From assembly GCA_944739405.2 (NCBI GenBank), contig OX123185.2, positions 8,863,840 through 8,927,839 on the forward strand: a stretch of 64,000 nt of DNA, read 5' to 3'. Origin of the DNA: Euclidia mi (lineage: Eukaryota; Arthropoda; Insecta; Lepidoptera; Erebidae). The notes beneath the pieces were generated by a model that saw only the letters and a list, made by a program, of their open reading frames with translations, was not told where the DNA came from and ran no database searches. How positions within the stretch are numbered: position 1 is the first letter of the stretch; the number at the start of each line of letters is the position of its first letter. The position numbers and the translations under genes are program-made. This document shows, in pieces, positions 44,195 to 55,015 of the stretch.

Positions 44195-44590
44195 ACGGAT
44201 GCCAGGAATCGAACCTTTGCTAGTCCGCTACAGTGCGCTGGTGGTGTGCTGCTGACGTGTGCCTACGACAATGCGTGTTCTTCTATGTGTGTGGACTGTA
44301 TGGCTTCGATGTGTAAGGGCTTCAGAAATGAAACATCTTCATATGTTGAGAGCGATGCTGTTCAGGTGTGCGGTGCTTGATGGTTACAAGATGGTGGTTG
44401 AGATGCCAACAACTGGCCGAATTGGTGGTCGCTTAAGTACCTCGAAACTTTACCTTATCGACGACCATCGCACCGAACACGTGCACAGAAAATCTTTCGT
44501 TTATTTTTATTTCAAATACAGTACAAATGTTACGTATTATTCGTTCCTATTATACATACGTACAGGTTATATACATCGTTAGATAGGTCT
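44195..44590 (-). mobile_element. tRNA-related retroposon in an intron (left arm; mirror at 50104-50499)
   Basis: The reverse complement has a B-box-type head (aaggttcgattcctggc). The rest is not similar to families A-D. Weak call. Its mirror copy is in the right arm. Confidence 0.35.
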
Positions 44591-45231
44591 CATTAAGTTC
44601 TATCTATCGGTATACAATACCTAAACCTAACTACTAGCGTCACTAAGTTATTCCATAAAAACTCCCAAAAAATGCTGTCACACAAGGGCCCGCCCACTAT
44701 ATTTTCTATTGGAAAACTATTGTATACTAAATTTATATATATAATTTTGGTAGGCCGTTGTGTGCAACTATATGGGGCATCTATTAAAACAAACGCCATG
44801 AAAATATCTTTATTCAATTCGAACCTATTACATGAAAACTTATGAATCATAAGAAAATTACAGAATTTCTTAAGTAAATACTATCGTAAATAAACAAAAT
44901 TTATGATAAACATACAAATGTTTGTCATTATGCTTATTTTAACTATATAAGGTAATAACTACCAATAAAAAGGTATCTAGACATGATTTCAAGCCTATAT
45001 GAAGCCAAAAAACACTTATAAAACAATAAAACGAATATGTAAACAAACAGCTGTTTTATCAAGTATTAACTCTTATCTGTCACTACTGATAACGCTATTT
45101 ATGATCGATATCTAAGGTCCCTACAGTTAGCACAAGTTTAAGACTAATGTTCATGTATTACATAGTTGTTTATATTAACGATCTAACAATTTACACTATT
45201 TTAGCTATTTTTTAACGTTTTGACACGTCCG

Positions 45232-45275
45232 GGAACCGAACCCGGTGTACCGCACGATTAGATAACACTGATTTT
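45232..45275 (-). other. tRNA-like T-arm motif (left arm)
   Basis: ccgggaaccgaacccgg gives the B-box-like gggttcggttccc on the minus strand. No complete cloverleaf was found around it, so it is a SINE-head relic at best. Confidence 0.25.
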
Positions 45276-45714
45276 ATACGATTTTCACTCGCGGTTTCGA
45301 ATACACTATTCACTGTCATAGTTTTTTATGTCTGTCACGAACACCCGGCTAACCTTAGTCCACTGTTTGTATGTTTTGATGGTGCCACCTACACTATTTA
45401 GGCACACGGCTAGTACCTCCCACTGGCGTCGACTTCCCTCTCTGGCATTTAGAGTTCTTAAGAAACCCTTCGCCATGCCAGGGTTTCTTTCCATAAACTC
45501 TACCAGAGTTTCCGCCTGAACCGACGATGGGTGAGAGGAACGTGTCTTATTTGGACTGAAACATTATTGTTGGTTTAGAAAACAAAATAAACACTTATTT
45601 AATTAGGATTATTTTTGAACTTTACAACCAGAAATATAAATTTACTTCATGATTATTTCACAATAATTATCAGCAAAGAGTATACAAATACTACGTAAGA
45701 ATTATCAGCACTGA

Positions 45715-45896
45715 GGGCCTAGCCAAATGGCATTCGCTAAGTTTTCTACTTTCGCTAACGTTTGGTTGCCATGGCAACATAAGGAATTTCTTCTTCGTTG
45801 ACCTCGTGACATCTCGCAAGCCTATGTCAGTTTCATACATTTTTGCACTTAACGATTAGCGATATCGTTAATCGAATGCCATTTGGCTAAGGGGGC
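45715..45896. mobile_element. MITE, Harbinger-like (left arm; mirror at 48798-48979)
   Basis: 182 bp with terminal inverted repeats based on tagccaaatggcattcg, beginning GGGCC on the left, and a 3-bp flank duplication tga (45712-45714, 45897-45899). GGGCC ends and a 3-bp duplication fit PIF/Harbinger, though TGA rather than TTA/TAA is unusual. Confidence 0.6.
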
Positions 45897-46505
45897 TGAA
45901 CAATCAAAAAAACAAACAAACCAATTGCCAATAGCAACCAACGCACAGATTAATATTGACATTGTGTGTCAGTATCTTTTTCGTAAGGTAAGCATAGATT
46001 ATATTCACGGCACGAATTTAGAGTTTTCTGTATTTTTTTTTTACTTATTAGCTGCCTCAAATTCCTTAAAATAAGAAATTTTTATTTAAACATCATAGTA
46101 GCTAAAATTCAGTGTCAAAAATGGTAAAATAAAAAACCGATAAATCTTGACTTACATTTTGTTGAATGTGGTAATCACTAGTACAGAATTTTTAACGCGT
46201 CGGAGCTCACTTCACTTCGCAAGTGCCAAGGTGATGCTTACACAATGCAAAATCAAGAACCTTATGCGAATTGAGAGCGAATAGCGAAGTGACATGCGAG
46301 TTGTTGTTTGAATTTTACAGAATCGACTTGCAGTTTCTATATTTATGGTGGTTTTGTTCAGGTATTTTCTTCTGTTATTGTAGATTTATATTGTAATTTA
46401 TATTGGCTATACTTTTTAACTATGGGTGTATTGGAATACGTTAAATATTATTATTTAAAATTCTCAGGCGAAACATGCACGTTGACATTGGTGGTGTTTC
46501 CAGTT

Positions 46506-47511
46506 ATTATTATTATTATTATTCTCTTTATTAAACAGTATTCTCAAAGTCACATTTTACATAATTAAACCTAATATAAATAAATTTAACTATATAAAAT
46601 AGGACCACGGAAACCCACCGGTGTCGGCTACAGGGACCAAGCACCGGTGGTTAGGGCCTCAGAGAAAGGAACTTCCTCACGATGCGCGCCGTATCGAGAA
46701 GAACCGCCTTCTGAATCAAAGACTTGATCCAGCTGCCTAGTGCGAGCCTCTTTAGGTGTTGGTCGAGGCTCTTGGCGATTAATCCATTCACCGACACGAC
46801 TATCGGCACAATGATAGCCGAATCCACATCCCACATGTCAACAATCTCGTGAGCTATGTCCAAATATTTTATATCCTTCTCTTTTTCTGCTTTCACGAGA
46901 TTGACGTCATGTGGTATGGTGACATCGACTATCATTGCGAGTCGCTCTGCTCGGTCTATCACTACAATATCAGGCTTATTGGCTACAATAGTCCTGTCTG
47001 TAATGATAGACCGATCCCAGTACAACAGTGCACGACCATTTTCGAGAACTGGGTCGGGCACATATCTGTAGTACGGTACCTCAGAAATAATGAGATCATA
47101 TTTAAGGGCTAGTTGCTGGTGGATTATCCTGGCCACTTGGTTGTGTCTGTGCAAATACTGACCATTGGCAAGACTCGAACAACCGGATACTATATGCCTG
47201 AGAGATTCTCCGGGCCGGTGACACGCCCGACATATGTCAACCGTACCGTCCCTCAGTATATACTTTCGGTAGTTGTTTGTCATGACAACTTCGTCCATAA
47301 TTGCACAGACAAAACCTTCGGTTTCTCCGAAGAGATCACCGAACCGTAGCCAGGCTACAGAAGCTTTAAAATTGACATCTGGGTCATATAAAGCTCTATA
47401 GAACCGTCCATGCAGCTCCTTTCCCTTGCATACTTCTCTTCGGTCGTCAGTACTAAGTACTGCAGGTTTGTGCCAGTTCTCTTTAGCCAGAGCGAGCGGG
47501 GTAAGTCCTGA
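46506..47511 (-). pseudogene. Second Dong-like element, 3' half (RLE) in left arm
   Basis: Reads SGLTPLALAKENWHKPAVLS from 47511, then WLRFGDLFGETEGFV, the CCHC finger CRACHRPGESLRHIVSGC (about 47220), NKPDIVVIDRAERLAMIVDV (RLE core, about 46960) and a normal stop after KFLSLRP near 46651. The 3'UTR then runs to (TAA)n at 46506-46523, again the Dong target. Uninterrupted here, with no foldback insertion in the RLE. The 5' part is found beyond the other arm at 51258-52780. Confidence 0.85.
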
Positions 47512-47567
47512 TGTGCACCGCGATGTAGTTGCTGTTGATTCAGGACTTACCCCGCTCGCTCTGGCTA
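47484..47567. repeat. Foldback junction: 28-bp arms around a 28-nt loop
   Basis: 47484-47511 is the exact reverse complement of 47540-47567; the 28-nt loop between them is Dong coding sequence in + orientation (DVHRDVVAVD). This is the true centre of the inverted duplication. Left positions 47128-47483 (356 bp) have no counterpart on the right, where LTPLALA is joined directly to IIHQQLAL. Confidence 0.9.
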
Positions 47568-48190
47568 TAATCCACCAGCAACTAGCCCTTAAATATGATC
47601 TCATTATTTCTGAGGTACCGTACTACAGATATGTGCCCGACCCAGTTCTCGAAAATGGTCGTGCACTGTTGTACTGGGATCGGTCTATCATTACAGACAG
47701 GACTATTGTAGCCAATAAGCCTGATATTGTAGTGATAGACCGAGCAGAGCGACTCGCAATGATAGTCGATGTCACCATACCACATGACGTCAATCTCGTG
47801 AAAGCAGAAAAAGAGAAGGATATAAAATATTTGGACCTAGCTCACGAGATTGTTGACATGTGGGATGTGGATTCGGCTATCATTGTGCCGATAGTCGTGT
47901 CGGTGAATGGATTAATCGCCAAGAGCCTCGACCAACACCTAAAGAGGCTCGCACTAGGCAGCTGGATCAAGTCTTTGATTCAGAAGGCGGTTCTTCTCGA
48001 TACGGCGCGCATCGTGAGGAAGTTCCTTTCTCTGAGGCCCTAACCACCGGTGCTTGGTCCCTGTACCCGACACCGGTGGGTTTCCGTGGTCCTATTTTAT
48101 ATAGTTAAATTTATTTATATTAGGTTTAATTATGTAAAATGTGACTTTGAGAATACTGTTTAATAAAGAGAATAATAATAATAATAATAA
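47512..48190 (+). pseudogene. Dong-like RLE, inverted copy with internal deletion (right arm)
   Basis: DVHRDVVAVDSGLTPLALA is fused to IIHQQLALKYDL, losing about 119 codons including the CCHC finger and the GDLFGE segment. The RLE core and stop are then identical to the left arm except for one residue (YLDLAHE versus YLDIAHE). Ends in (TAA)n near 48170-48190. Confidence 0.85.
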
Positions 48191-51100
48191 CTGGAAACAC
48201 CACCAATGTCAACGTGCATGTTTCGCCTGAGAATTTTAAATAATAATATTTAACGTATTCCAATACACCCATAGTTAAAAAGTATAGCCAATATAAATTA
48301 CAATATAAATCTACAATAACAGAAGAAAATACCTGAACAAAACCACCATAAATATAGAAACTGCAAGTCGATTCTGTAAAATTCAAACAACAACTCGCAT
48401 GTCACTTCGCTATTCGCTCTCAATTCGCATAAGGTTCTTGATTTTGCATTGTGTAAGCATCACCTTGGCACTTGCGAAGTGAAGTGAGCTCCGACGCGTT
48501 AAAAATTCTGTACTAGTGATTACCACATTCAACAAAATGTAAGTCAAGATTTATCGGTTTTTTATTTTACCATTTTTGACACTGAATTTTAGCTACTATG
48601 ATGTTTAAATAAAAATTTCTTATTTTAAGGAATTTGAGGCAGCTAATAAGTAAAAAAAAAATACAGAAAACTCTAAATTCGTGCCGTGAATATAATCTAT
48701 GCTTACCTTACGAAAAAGATACTGACACACAATGTCAATATTAATCTGTGCGTTGGTTGCTATTGGCAATTGGTTTGTTTGTTTTTTTGATTGTTCAGCC
48801 CCCTTAGCCAAATGGCATTCGATTAACGATATCGCTAATCGTTAAGTGCAAAAATGTATGAAACTGACATAGGCTTGCGAGATGTCACGAGGTCAACGAA
48901 GAAGAAATTCCTTATGTTGCCATGGCAACCAAACGTTAGCGAAAGTAGAAAACTTAGCGAATGCCATTTGGCTAGGCCCTCAGTGCTGATAATTCTTACG
49001 TAGTATTTGTATACTCTTTGCTGATAATTATTGTGAAATAATCATGAAGTAAATTTATATTTCTGGTTGTAAAGTTCAAAAATAATCCTAATTAAATAAG
49101 TGTTTATTTTGTTTTCTAAACCAACAATAATGTTTCAGTCCAAATAAGACACGTTCCTCTCACCCATCGTCGGTTCAGGCGGAAACTCTGGTAGAGTTTA
49201 TGGAAAGAAACCCTGGCATGGCGAAGGGTTTCTTAAGAACTCTAAATGCCAGAGAGCGAAGTCGACGCCAGTGGGAGGTACTAGCCGTGTGCCTAAATAG
49301 TGTAGGTGGCACCATCAAAACATACAAACAGTGGACTAAGGTTAGCCGGGTGTTCGTGACAGACATAAAAAACTATGACAGTGAATAGTGTATTCGAAAC
49401 CGCGAGTGAAAATCGTATAAAATCAGTGTTATCTAATCGTGCGGTACACCGGGTTCGGTTCCCGGACGTGTCAAAACGTTAAAAAATAGCTAAAATAGTG
49501 TAAATTGTTAGATCGTTAATATAAACAACTATGTAATACATGAACATTAGTCTTAAACTTGTGCTAACTGTAGGGACCTTAGATATCGATCATAAATAGC
49601 GTTATCAGTAGTGACAGATAAGAGTTAATACTTGATAAAACAGCTGTTTGTTTACATATTCGTTTTATTGTTTTATAAGTGTTTTTTGGCTTCATATAGG
49701 CTTGAAATCATGTCTAGATACCTTTTTATTGGTAGTTATTACCTTATATAGTTAAAATAAGCATAATGACAAACATTTGTATGTTTATCATAAATTTTGT
49801 TTATTTACGATAGTATTTACTTAAGAAATTCTGTAATTTTCTTATGATTCATAAGTTTTCATGTAATAGGTTCGAATTGAATAAAGATATTTTCATGGCG
49901 TTTGTTTTAATAGATGCCCCATATAGTTGCACACAACGGCCTACCAAAATTATATATATAAATTTAGTATACAATAGTTTTCCAATAGAAAATATAGTGG
50001 GCGGGCCCTTGTGTGACAGCATTTTTTGGGAGTTTTTATGGAATAACTTAGTGACGCTAGTAGTTAGGTTTAGGTATTGTATACCGATAGATAGAACTTA
50101 ATGAGACCTATCTAACGATGTATATAACCTGTACGTATGTATAATAGGAACGAATAATACGTAACATTTGTACTGTATTTGAAATAAAAATAAACGAAAG
50201 ATTTTCTGTGCACGTGTTCGGTGCGATGGTCGTCGATAAGGTAAAGTTTCGAGGTACTTAAGCGACCACCAATTCGGCCAGTTGTTGGCATCTCAACCAC
50301 CATCTTGTAACCATCAAGCACCGCACACCTGAACAGCATCGCTCTCAACATATGAAGATGTTTCATTTCTGAAGCCCTTACACATCGAAGCCATACAGTC
50401 CACACACATAGAAGAACACGCATTGTCGTAGGCACACGTCAGCAGCACACCACCAGCGCACTGTAGCGGACTAGCAAAGGTTCGATTCCTGGCATCCGTT
50501 ACACCGGGCTTTTTTAACATGTTAGAACCACTTAACTTTCCTTATAGCAAACCACATAAAATGTGTGAAGGATCTTGGTTCAAAGTGTGTACCTTGATTT
50601 CATAAATATCTTATTTTTAATTTTACGTTAATTTCAATTCTTGACTATTAATAATAAGAAAATGGAGATTTTAATGTAGTTTGAAAAATACATATGTATT
50701 TAATATCAGCAATGTTTTATCATTTCTGTAACTAAATGTCTGATTGTAGTATTGGTCTGACAAAAAAAGCACCATAAAAAGAAAAGTTGCAGCACGCTCT
50801 GCTGCTAGGCGTAGGACTGGTGGTGGGGTGGAGGATGAAGTGGAGCTATCAGAGCTTGAGGAATGAATTGTTGCTTTATGTGGTGGAGAAAGATTTTCAA
50901 CAGGAGATGCACATTTAGGCATACAGCCATTTCCGGTAAGAAATTTATAAATGCAATAGGTAAGTAAGTAGTACTGGAAGCACTCTGCAAGGTTTGCTGT
51001 CGTTTTTTATAGCGCCCATTTTTTTTCTGGTTCCTTAGGCCCTTTCTAATGTAAAGTGAATTTTTATTTGAATGTTTTGTTAAATTTATCTACCTGTTTC

Positions 51101-51257
51101 AGGAAAATGATACTCCTTCTCCATTACATGATGTACAACAATTAATACAAGATGCTGATATGAACAATGTAAGATATTTAATTTTAATTCATAATTTTAT
51201 GGGATGGTTTAATGATATACTCTTACCTAGCATTTATCTGTTTATATTTACTTATTA
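47567..51257. repeat. Giant inverted duplication, right arm (3691 bp)
   Basis: Mirror of 43437-47127. Contains inverted copies of the Dong 3' end, the MITE (48798-48979) and Myb/SANT-like exons 1-3 on the + strand (49139-49340, 50750-50935, 51103-51168), with no exon 4 or terminal exon. The similarity stops in aataagtaaatataaac (reversed) at 51257. Confidence 0.95.
49139..51168 (+). pseudogene. Inverted partial copy of the Myb/SANT-like gene (exons 1-3)
   Basis: Same exon structure and splice sites as the left-arm gene, including the TGA in exon 2. One coding difference seen in exon 1 (AREGSRRQ on the left, ARERSRRQ here). It lacks the downstream exons and so cannot give a complete protein. 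Confidence 0.8.
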
Positions 51258-52783
51258 TTTCATAATCCTGCCTCTCTTCACATGCATGACCGCACATTTA
51301 TCCACACCAAACTCCATCCTGATAGAATTACTGAAGGTTTCGGTTACCTTAAGTAATGCAGTCAGTTGAAAATTGTTGGGGGCAAATAATTTCAGGTCAT
51401 CCATGAAAAGGAGGTGAGATGTAACATGACCTCCTCTCCTTAACCGATAGCCTAGCCCTGAAGCCTCTAACAAGGTACTTAGGGGATTCAGGGCCAGACA
51501 AAACTACAAAGGACTCAGACTATCGCCCTGGAATATACCTCGCTGGATCCTTATTGGAGCACCGCAACCCAAACTCGATCGACATCCTGGATAGCGCAAT
51601 ACGGTCCTCCACTGCCCTATACATGACCTTAAAAAGGTGCATAGAGTTGCATCTACTTTGTACAACTCCAGCACCCTCAAAAGCCATGTATGTGGCACGG
51701 AGTCGTAAGCCTTCTTGTAATCTATCCAGCATGTCGACAGATTCTTTCGGTTACGGCGCACCTGTTGGCTAATGGCCATGTCTATCAGAAGGAGTTCTTT
51801 AGTGCCACGGGCCCCACTCCTACATCCATTTTGAGAAACAGATAAAATAGAATTATCAGATACATGTTTTGTTAATTTCGTTCTCAAAATGGATGTAAGG
51901 AGTTTATATATTGTAGGCAAACAGGTTATCGGCCTGTAATTTTTGGGGTCCGTGGCGCTACCAGACTTATGGAGTAGGTGAGTGACGCCGGATGTTAAAA
52001 ATTCTTGTAGCGACCCCGATTCCAGTGATAATTGGAACTGAGATGCTAAGCAAGTATGCGAACTACGGAGCCACTTGAGCCAAAAATTCTGCAGCCCGTC
52101 CGGTCCCGCTGATTTCCAGTTAGGTAACGAACGGACTGCACTGGCTATATCATCATTTGATATATATATTGGCTCCATAGTTGGAATTTGTTCGCATACT
52201 CGCTCAACAACCCCAATCCAATCACTCTCCGTGTGGTTGACAGGCGTCGACCAGATGCTGCGCCAAAACATATTAGTGGCATCATCATCCGGTCGACTCC
52301 CATCAACGTCACCGGCCGTAGACTCGGGTCGCTCCCATCTTCGGTACACCCATCTCTCGTCTCTTTGAAATGTGCGATTCAGGCAATACCGATCCACTCT
52401 TGTTTTGTATCGCCTAATACGGTTTGCCCATGCATAAAGCTTTTGCTTTAGAGTATCGATGCGCTCTGTAACCCGAGGCAAATAATCTTGGGAACTGATA
52501 CCAGTTCCCGCAAAGGCTCGAGTTAGAAAGCGCATCACTCTTGGTCGGGTATTGCCCATCCTGAAACAGGAGAGCTTGCCAATGAGTGCCCTAGTCTCAG
52601 CAATACGACGCTCAATCCTGCGTTGCCAAGCTGGCACAGCAGCGGTCTGTCGAGTAGCGGTATTATTTACAGGCATTTTAACCCCTGAGCGGCGGTTGCG
52701 GCGTGTCGAGTAGCGACACGCCGCAACCGCCGCACAATACAGGATTGAATGTGTATCGCTGAGATTATTATTATTATTATTAT
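51258..52783 (-). pseudogene. Dong-like element, 5' part (RT), truncated on both sides
   Basis: On the minus strand the frame enters from (TAA)n at 52764-52783 with LSDTHSILYCAAVAAC, so the ATG at 52676 is not the real start. Then VPAWQRRIERRIAETRALIG, SLPNWKSAGPDGLQNFWLKW, NYRPITCLPTIYKLLTS, NGCRSGARGTKELLLIDM, CWIDYKKAYDSVPHTW, FQGDSLSPL, a stop/frame change near 51504, LLFMDDLKLFA, and DKCAVMHVKRGRIMK at the right-arm edge (51258). About 490 bp that should join this to SGLTPLALA at 47511 is missing. Very likely the 5' half of the same insertion whose 3' half lies in the left arm. Confidence 0.8.
52689..52733. repeat. Perfect 20-bp hairpin inside Dong coding sequence
   Basis: 52689-52708 pairs with 52714-52733 (loop agtag). 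The frame passes through it, giving AACRYSTRRNRR where the other Dong copy has AACCMACVKFHE, so a short inverted copy appears to have replaced the local sequence. Confidence 0.85.
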
Positions 52784-52789
52784 ATAGTT

Positions 52790-53285
52790 GATTGAATCAG
52801 GCGTTACTTGGCGGAACTCCTCTGTTACCTAATGGAAGGAAAGAGGAACCCACCACGCACCCTCTGATTTACCACCGCTAATATTGCAAAAGAAAAAGGT
52901 TGAAAGGTTGACAATACCGAACTCCTCTAAAAGGATAAGACATATAGGAATAGTATGGGTTTCTAGATACCTGACTTGCAGTATCCCGCTGTATGCGCCG
53001 ACTATTCTTCGACACGTGTTTCGCCTCTGTACGAGGCATCCTCAGGAGTGATGGGCAACGACTGAGCGCTTTTCTACCGTGTGCATGTCTTATAAACGAT
53101 TGTACTTTCTAATTCCCTCCGTTACTCGACAGATGTGAGTCATTATGACGGTATGCGAATATATTCAGCAATGGGGACCCGTTAAAGACCCGTGTACGTA
53201 TTGGAACAATAAGAGATTTTAAACCGGGACAAGCATACATTACTGAACGATCAAACCAACTTTAACGGGTCCTTATTGCTTTCGA
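52790..53285 (-). mobile_element. Penelope-like element terminal fragment with hammerhead-like motif
   Basis: The reverse strand contains CTGAGGA (53039-53045), stem GCCTC-GTACA-GAGGC (53023-53037) and GAAA (53019-53022), then the short acacgtgt stem. This arrangement is typical of the hammerhead-like motifs in the terminal repeats of Penelope-like elements. Outer stem I pairing is poor. No coding part is attached here. Confidence 0.45.
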
Positions 53286-54745
53286 ATTTCTTGAAGCACT
53301 TTTTTTAAGGTAGTAAATAAATGAACGAAAATATTTCGGCTCTCAAAACGAAGAAGAAACTGAACTGAAAAACAGTCTTGATACGGTAATTTATTACACT
53401 GTTTATACTTACTTTATATTAAAATTAACTTCGTTACCTCCTCCAAAGTTGACTAACGTATTCCGACATCTTGCCACAAACTCAGGTTTACTTTATCACG
53501 TTCAAACTTTTCACTTTCCACATGCAATTGACACACACAGATAGAAAGATACTACATCTTAAAGTTAACCACACCGTGTTCACGAAATAAATTATCTGTG
53601 GTGATGTACAGTTTTGAAATTGAACTTGGCTTTTGATTTTAAATAATTTGAGCTTAAAGACCTAGAAGTACATCTTTTTAGCTGTAACGTTTCGGTTGAT
53701 TTACAAGACTCATGGTCACAAACAACCTTTTAAGACTGAGACCAGCTACTGTGGCTATTATAAAAACAAAGTTTGAGACGCAACAGTTTATTGTGATAAA
53801 CCATGATGAAGGACGTAAACAGTAAGTGAATTTTCAATATTTTACAACTACTTACACTCATTTAAATACTTAACATTTGCGTAGCAATGACAACACAGTG
53901 TATTTAATAGTTAATGTGCCTTTGGGAATTAATAATTTCCTTTCAGAGACTGAGAGTATATACTATAGAATGAAAGTAATAATTTATAAGCGTTCCAAAC
54001 GTCGCTTGAATGAATACAATAAAATTGACGATTTCTCAGTATTTCGGTGTACAAGCTAGATTTTGATTGATGAAAGGTCCTCTTTTGGTTACTTCCAGTT
54101 CCAGGAGAGCCTATTGATGTCCATCGAGCATGCTGACACTATTTTTTCAATTGAGCACATTTAAAGAGAATACCCACATACACTTCGGCCAGACATTATA
54201 CCTATATTAATTGCAGGGTCGAAAAATCAGTAACATAGTCAAATGTATAGAAAAGGAAAAATAAAATTGCTTCCAAAAACGAACAGAAAAGCGTGCAAAA
54301 TACTTGAAAGATGATTTTGTATATAAGATGGCTGCTTGTCAAAAAAATATATGGCATTTTGTGGTTATAACCATCTTAGTGGTTATGTCTATAGGCAAGT
54401 GACACAGTATTCAAAATTTGTTAAATAACTCTCTAGTTACCGTTTGGAACCAGAATAACACGAAGTTGTTTTCTTTTGGTAGTTTTAAAAATAGTTGATG
54501 ATGCGGGCGGCTCATGATAGGTTTGTGTTGAGAGCCTTGGGGGAGCCTATGTCCAGCAGTGGTAGTCTCTTGGCTGAGTTGATGAATAATATAATAGCTA
54601 CGAGGATTAACAAAGAGGTCATAGAACGGATTTGTAGTATTTATAAAATGGGATGATATAGTGTACAGTCATACACACACTGACAAGCGAAAATGAAAAC
54701 ATTGCCAAATGCTGCACGCATTCGCCTTATGTGCTGATAAAATAA
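53285..54745. repeat. Segmental duplication copy B, block 3
   Basis: Paralog of 16520-18662 in the same orientation. It keeps the empty target site of the GC-rich retroposon (ggctctcaaaacgaagaag near 53338-53356). Confidence 0.85.
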
Positions 54746-55015
54746 ATACTATCTTACCAACCAATCGTCTCTAGTTTCAGTTTATGCGTTTTCAAGGTCA
54801 GCGCTCAAGTTTCGTGCTGTGTACACTAGCCTGCTTCGCCTGGGTCCATTTTCTAGTCCAACCAGATTTGAAAGAATATTTGCTCTCATTATATTATTAT
54901 ATTAATGTCTTTTGTAACATGATAAATAATGAAAATTTGTTAATTTATTAAAATGAAAACGTAAAAAGTTGTGGTAATTTTAGTATTATTAGACACTTTG
55001 TTGAATTCTTTAATA
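54745..55015. other. Non-coding, unrecognised
   Basis: No gene or clear repeat; includes tagtccaaccagatttgaaagaatat near 54855, a diverged family B SINE-like piece. Confidence 0.4.

Larger units (their letters stand above)
41202..45555 (-). pseudogene. Myb/SANT-like DNA-binding protein gene, five-exon model
   Basis: Exon 1, 45354-45555: NKTRSSHPSSVQAETLVEFM, then ERNPGMAKGF and RRQWEVLAVCLNSVGGTIKT, a Myb/SANT-like trihelix; donor gttagc. Exon 2, 43759-43944: YWSDKKSTIKRKVAARSAAR, then RRTGGGVEDE and SELEE. Exon 3, 43526-43591 (66 nt), and exon 4, 43368-43433 (66 nt), each with an AG acceptor and GT donor. The terminal exon exists twice: 41202-41449, ending LQALAEAKNRDRV-stop, and 41631-41809, a shorter version with RQTEFFTTTERFLRV and a helix of Leu/Gln/Glu repeats. 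Exon 2 has an in-frame TGA after SELEE, and the phase into the last exon is not resolved, so it is probably a pseudogene. Such proteins partner Harbinger transposases. Confidence 0.65.
43437..47127. repeat. Giant inverted duplication, left arm (3691 bp)
   Basis: Position x matches the complement of position 94694-x in the right arm (47567-51257). I noticed only three mismatches while reading the arms (in the regions of 45440, 46629 and 46859). The left arm holds exons 1-3 of the Myb/SANT-like gene, a MITE and the 3' end of a Dong-like element. A further inverted block 47484-47511/47540-47567 continues it after a gap that exists only on the left. Confidence 0.95.
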
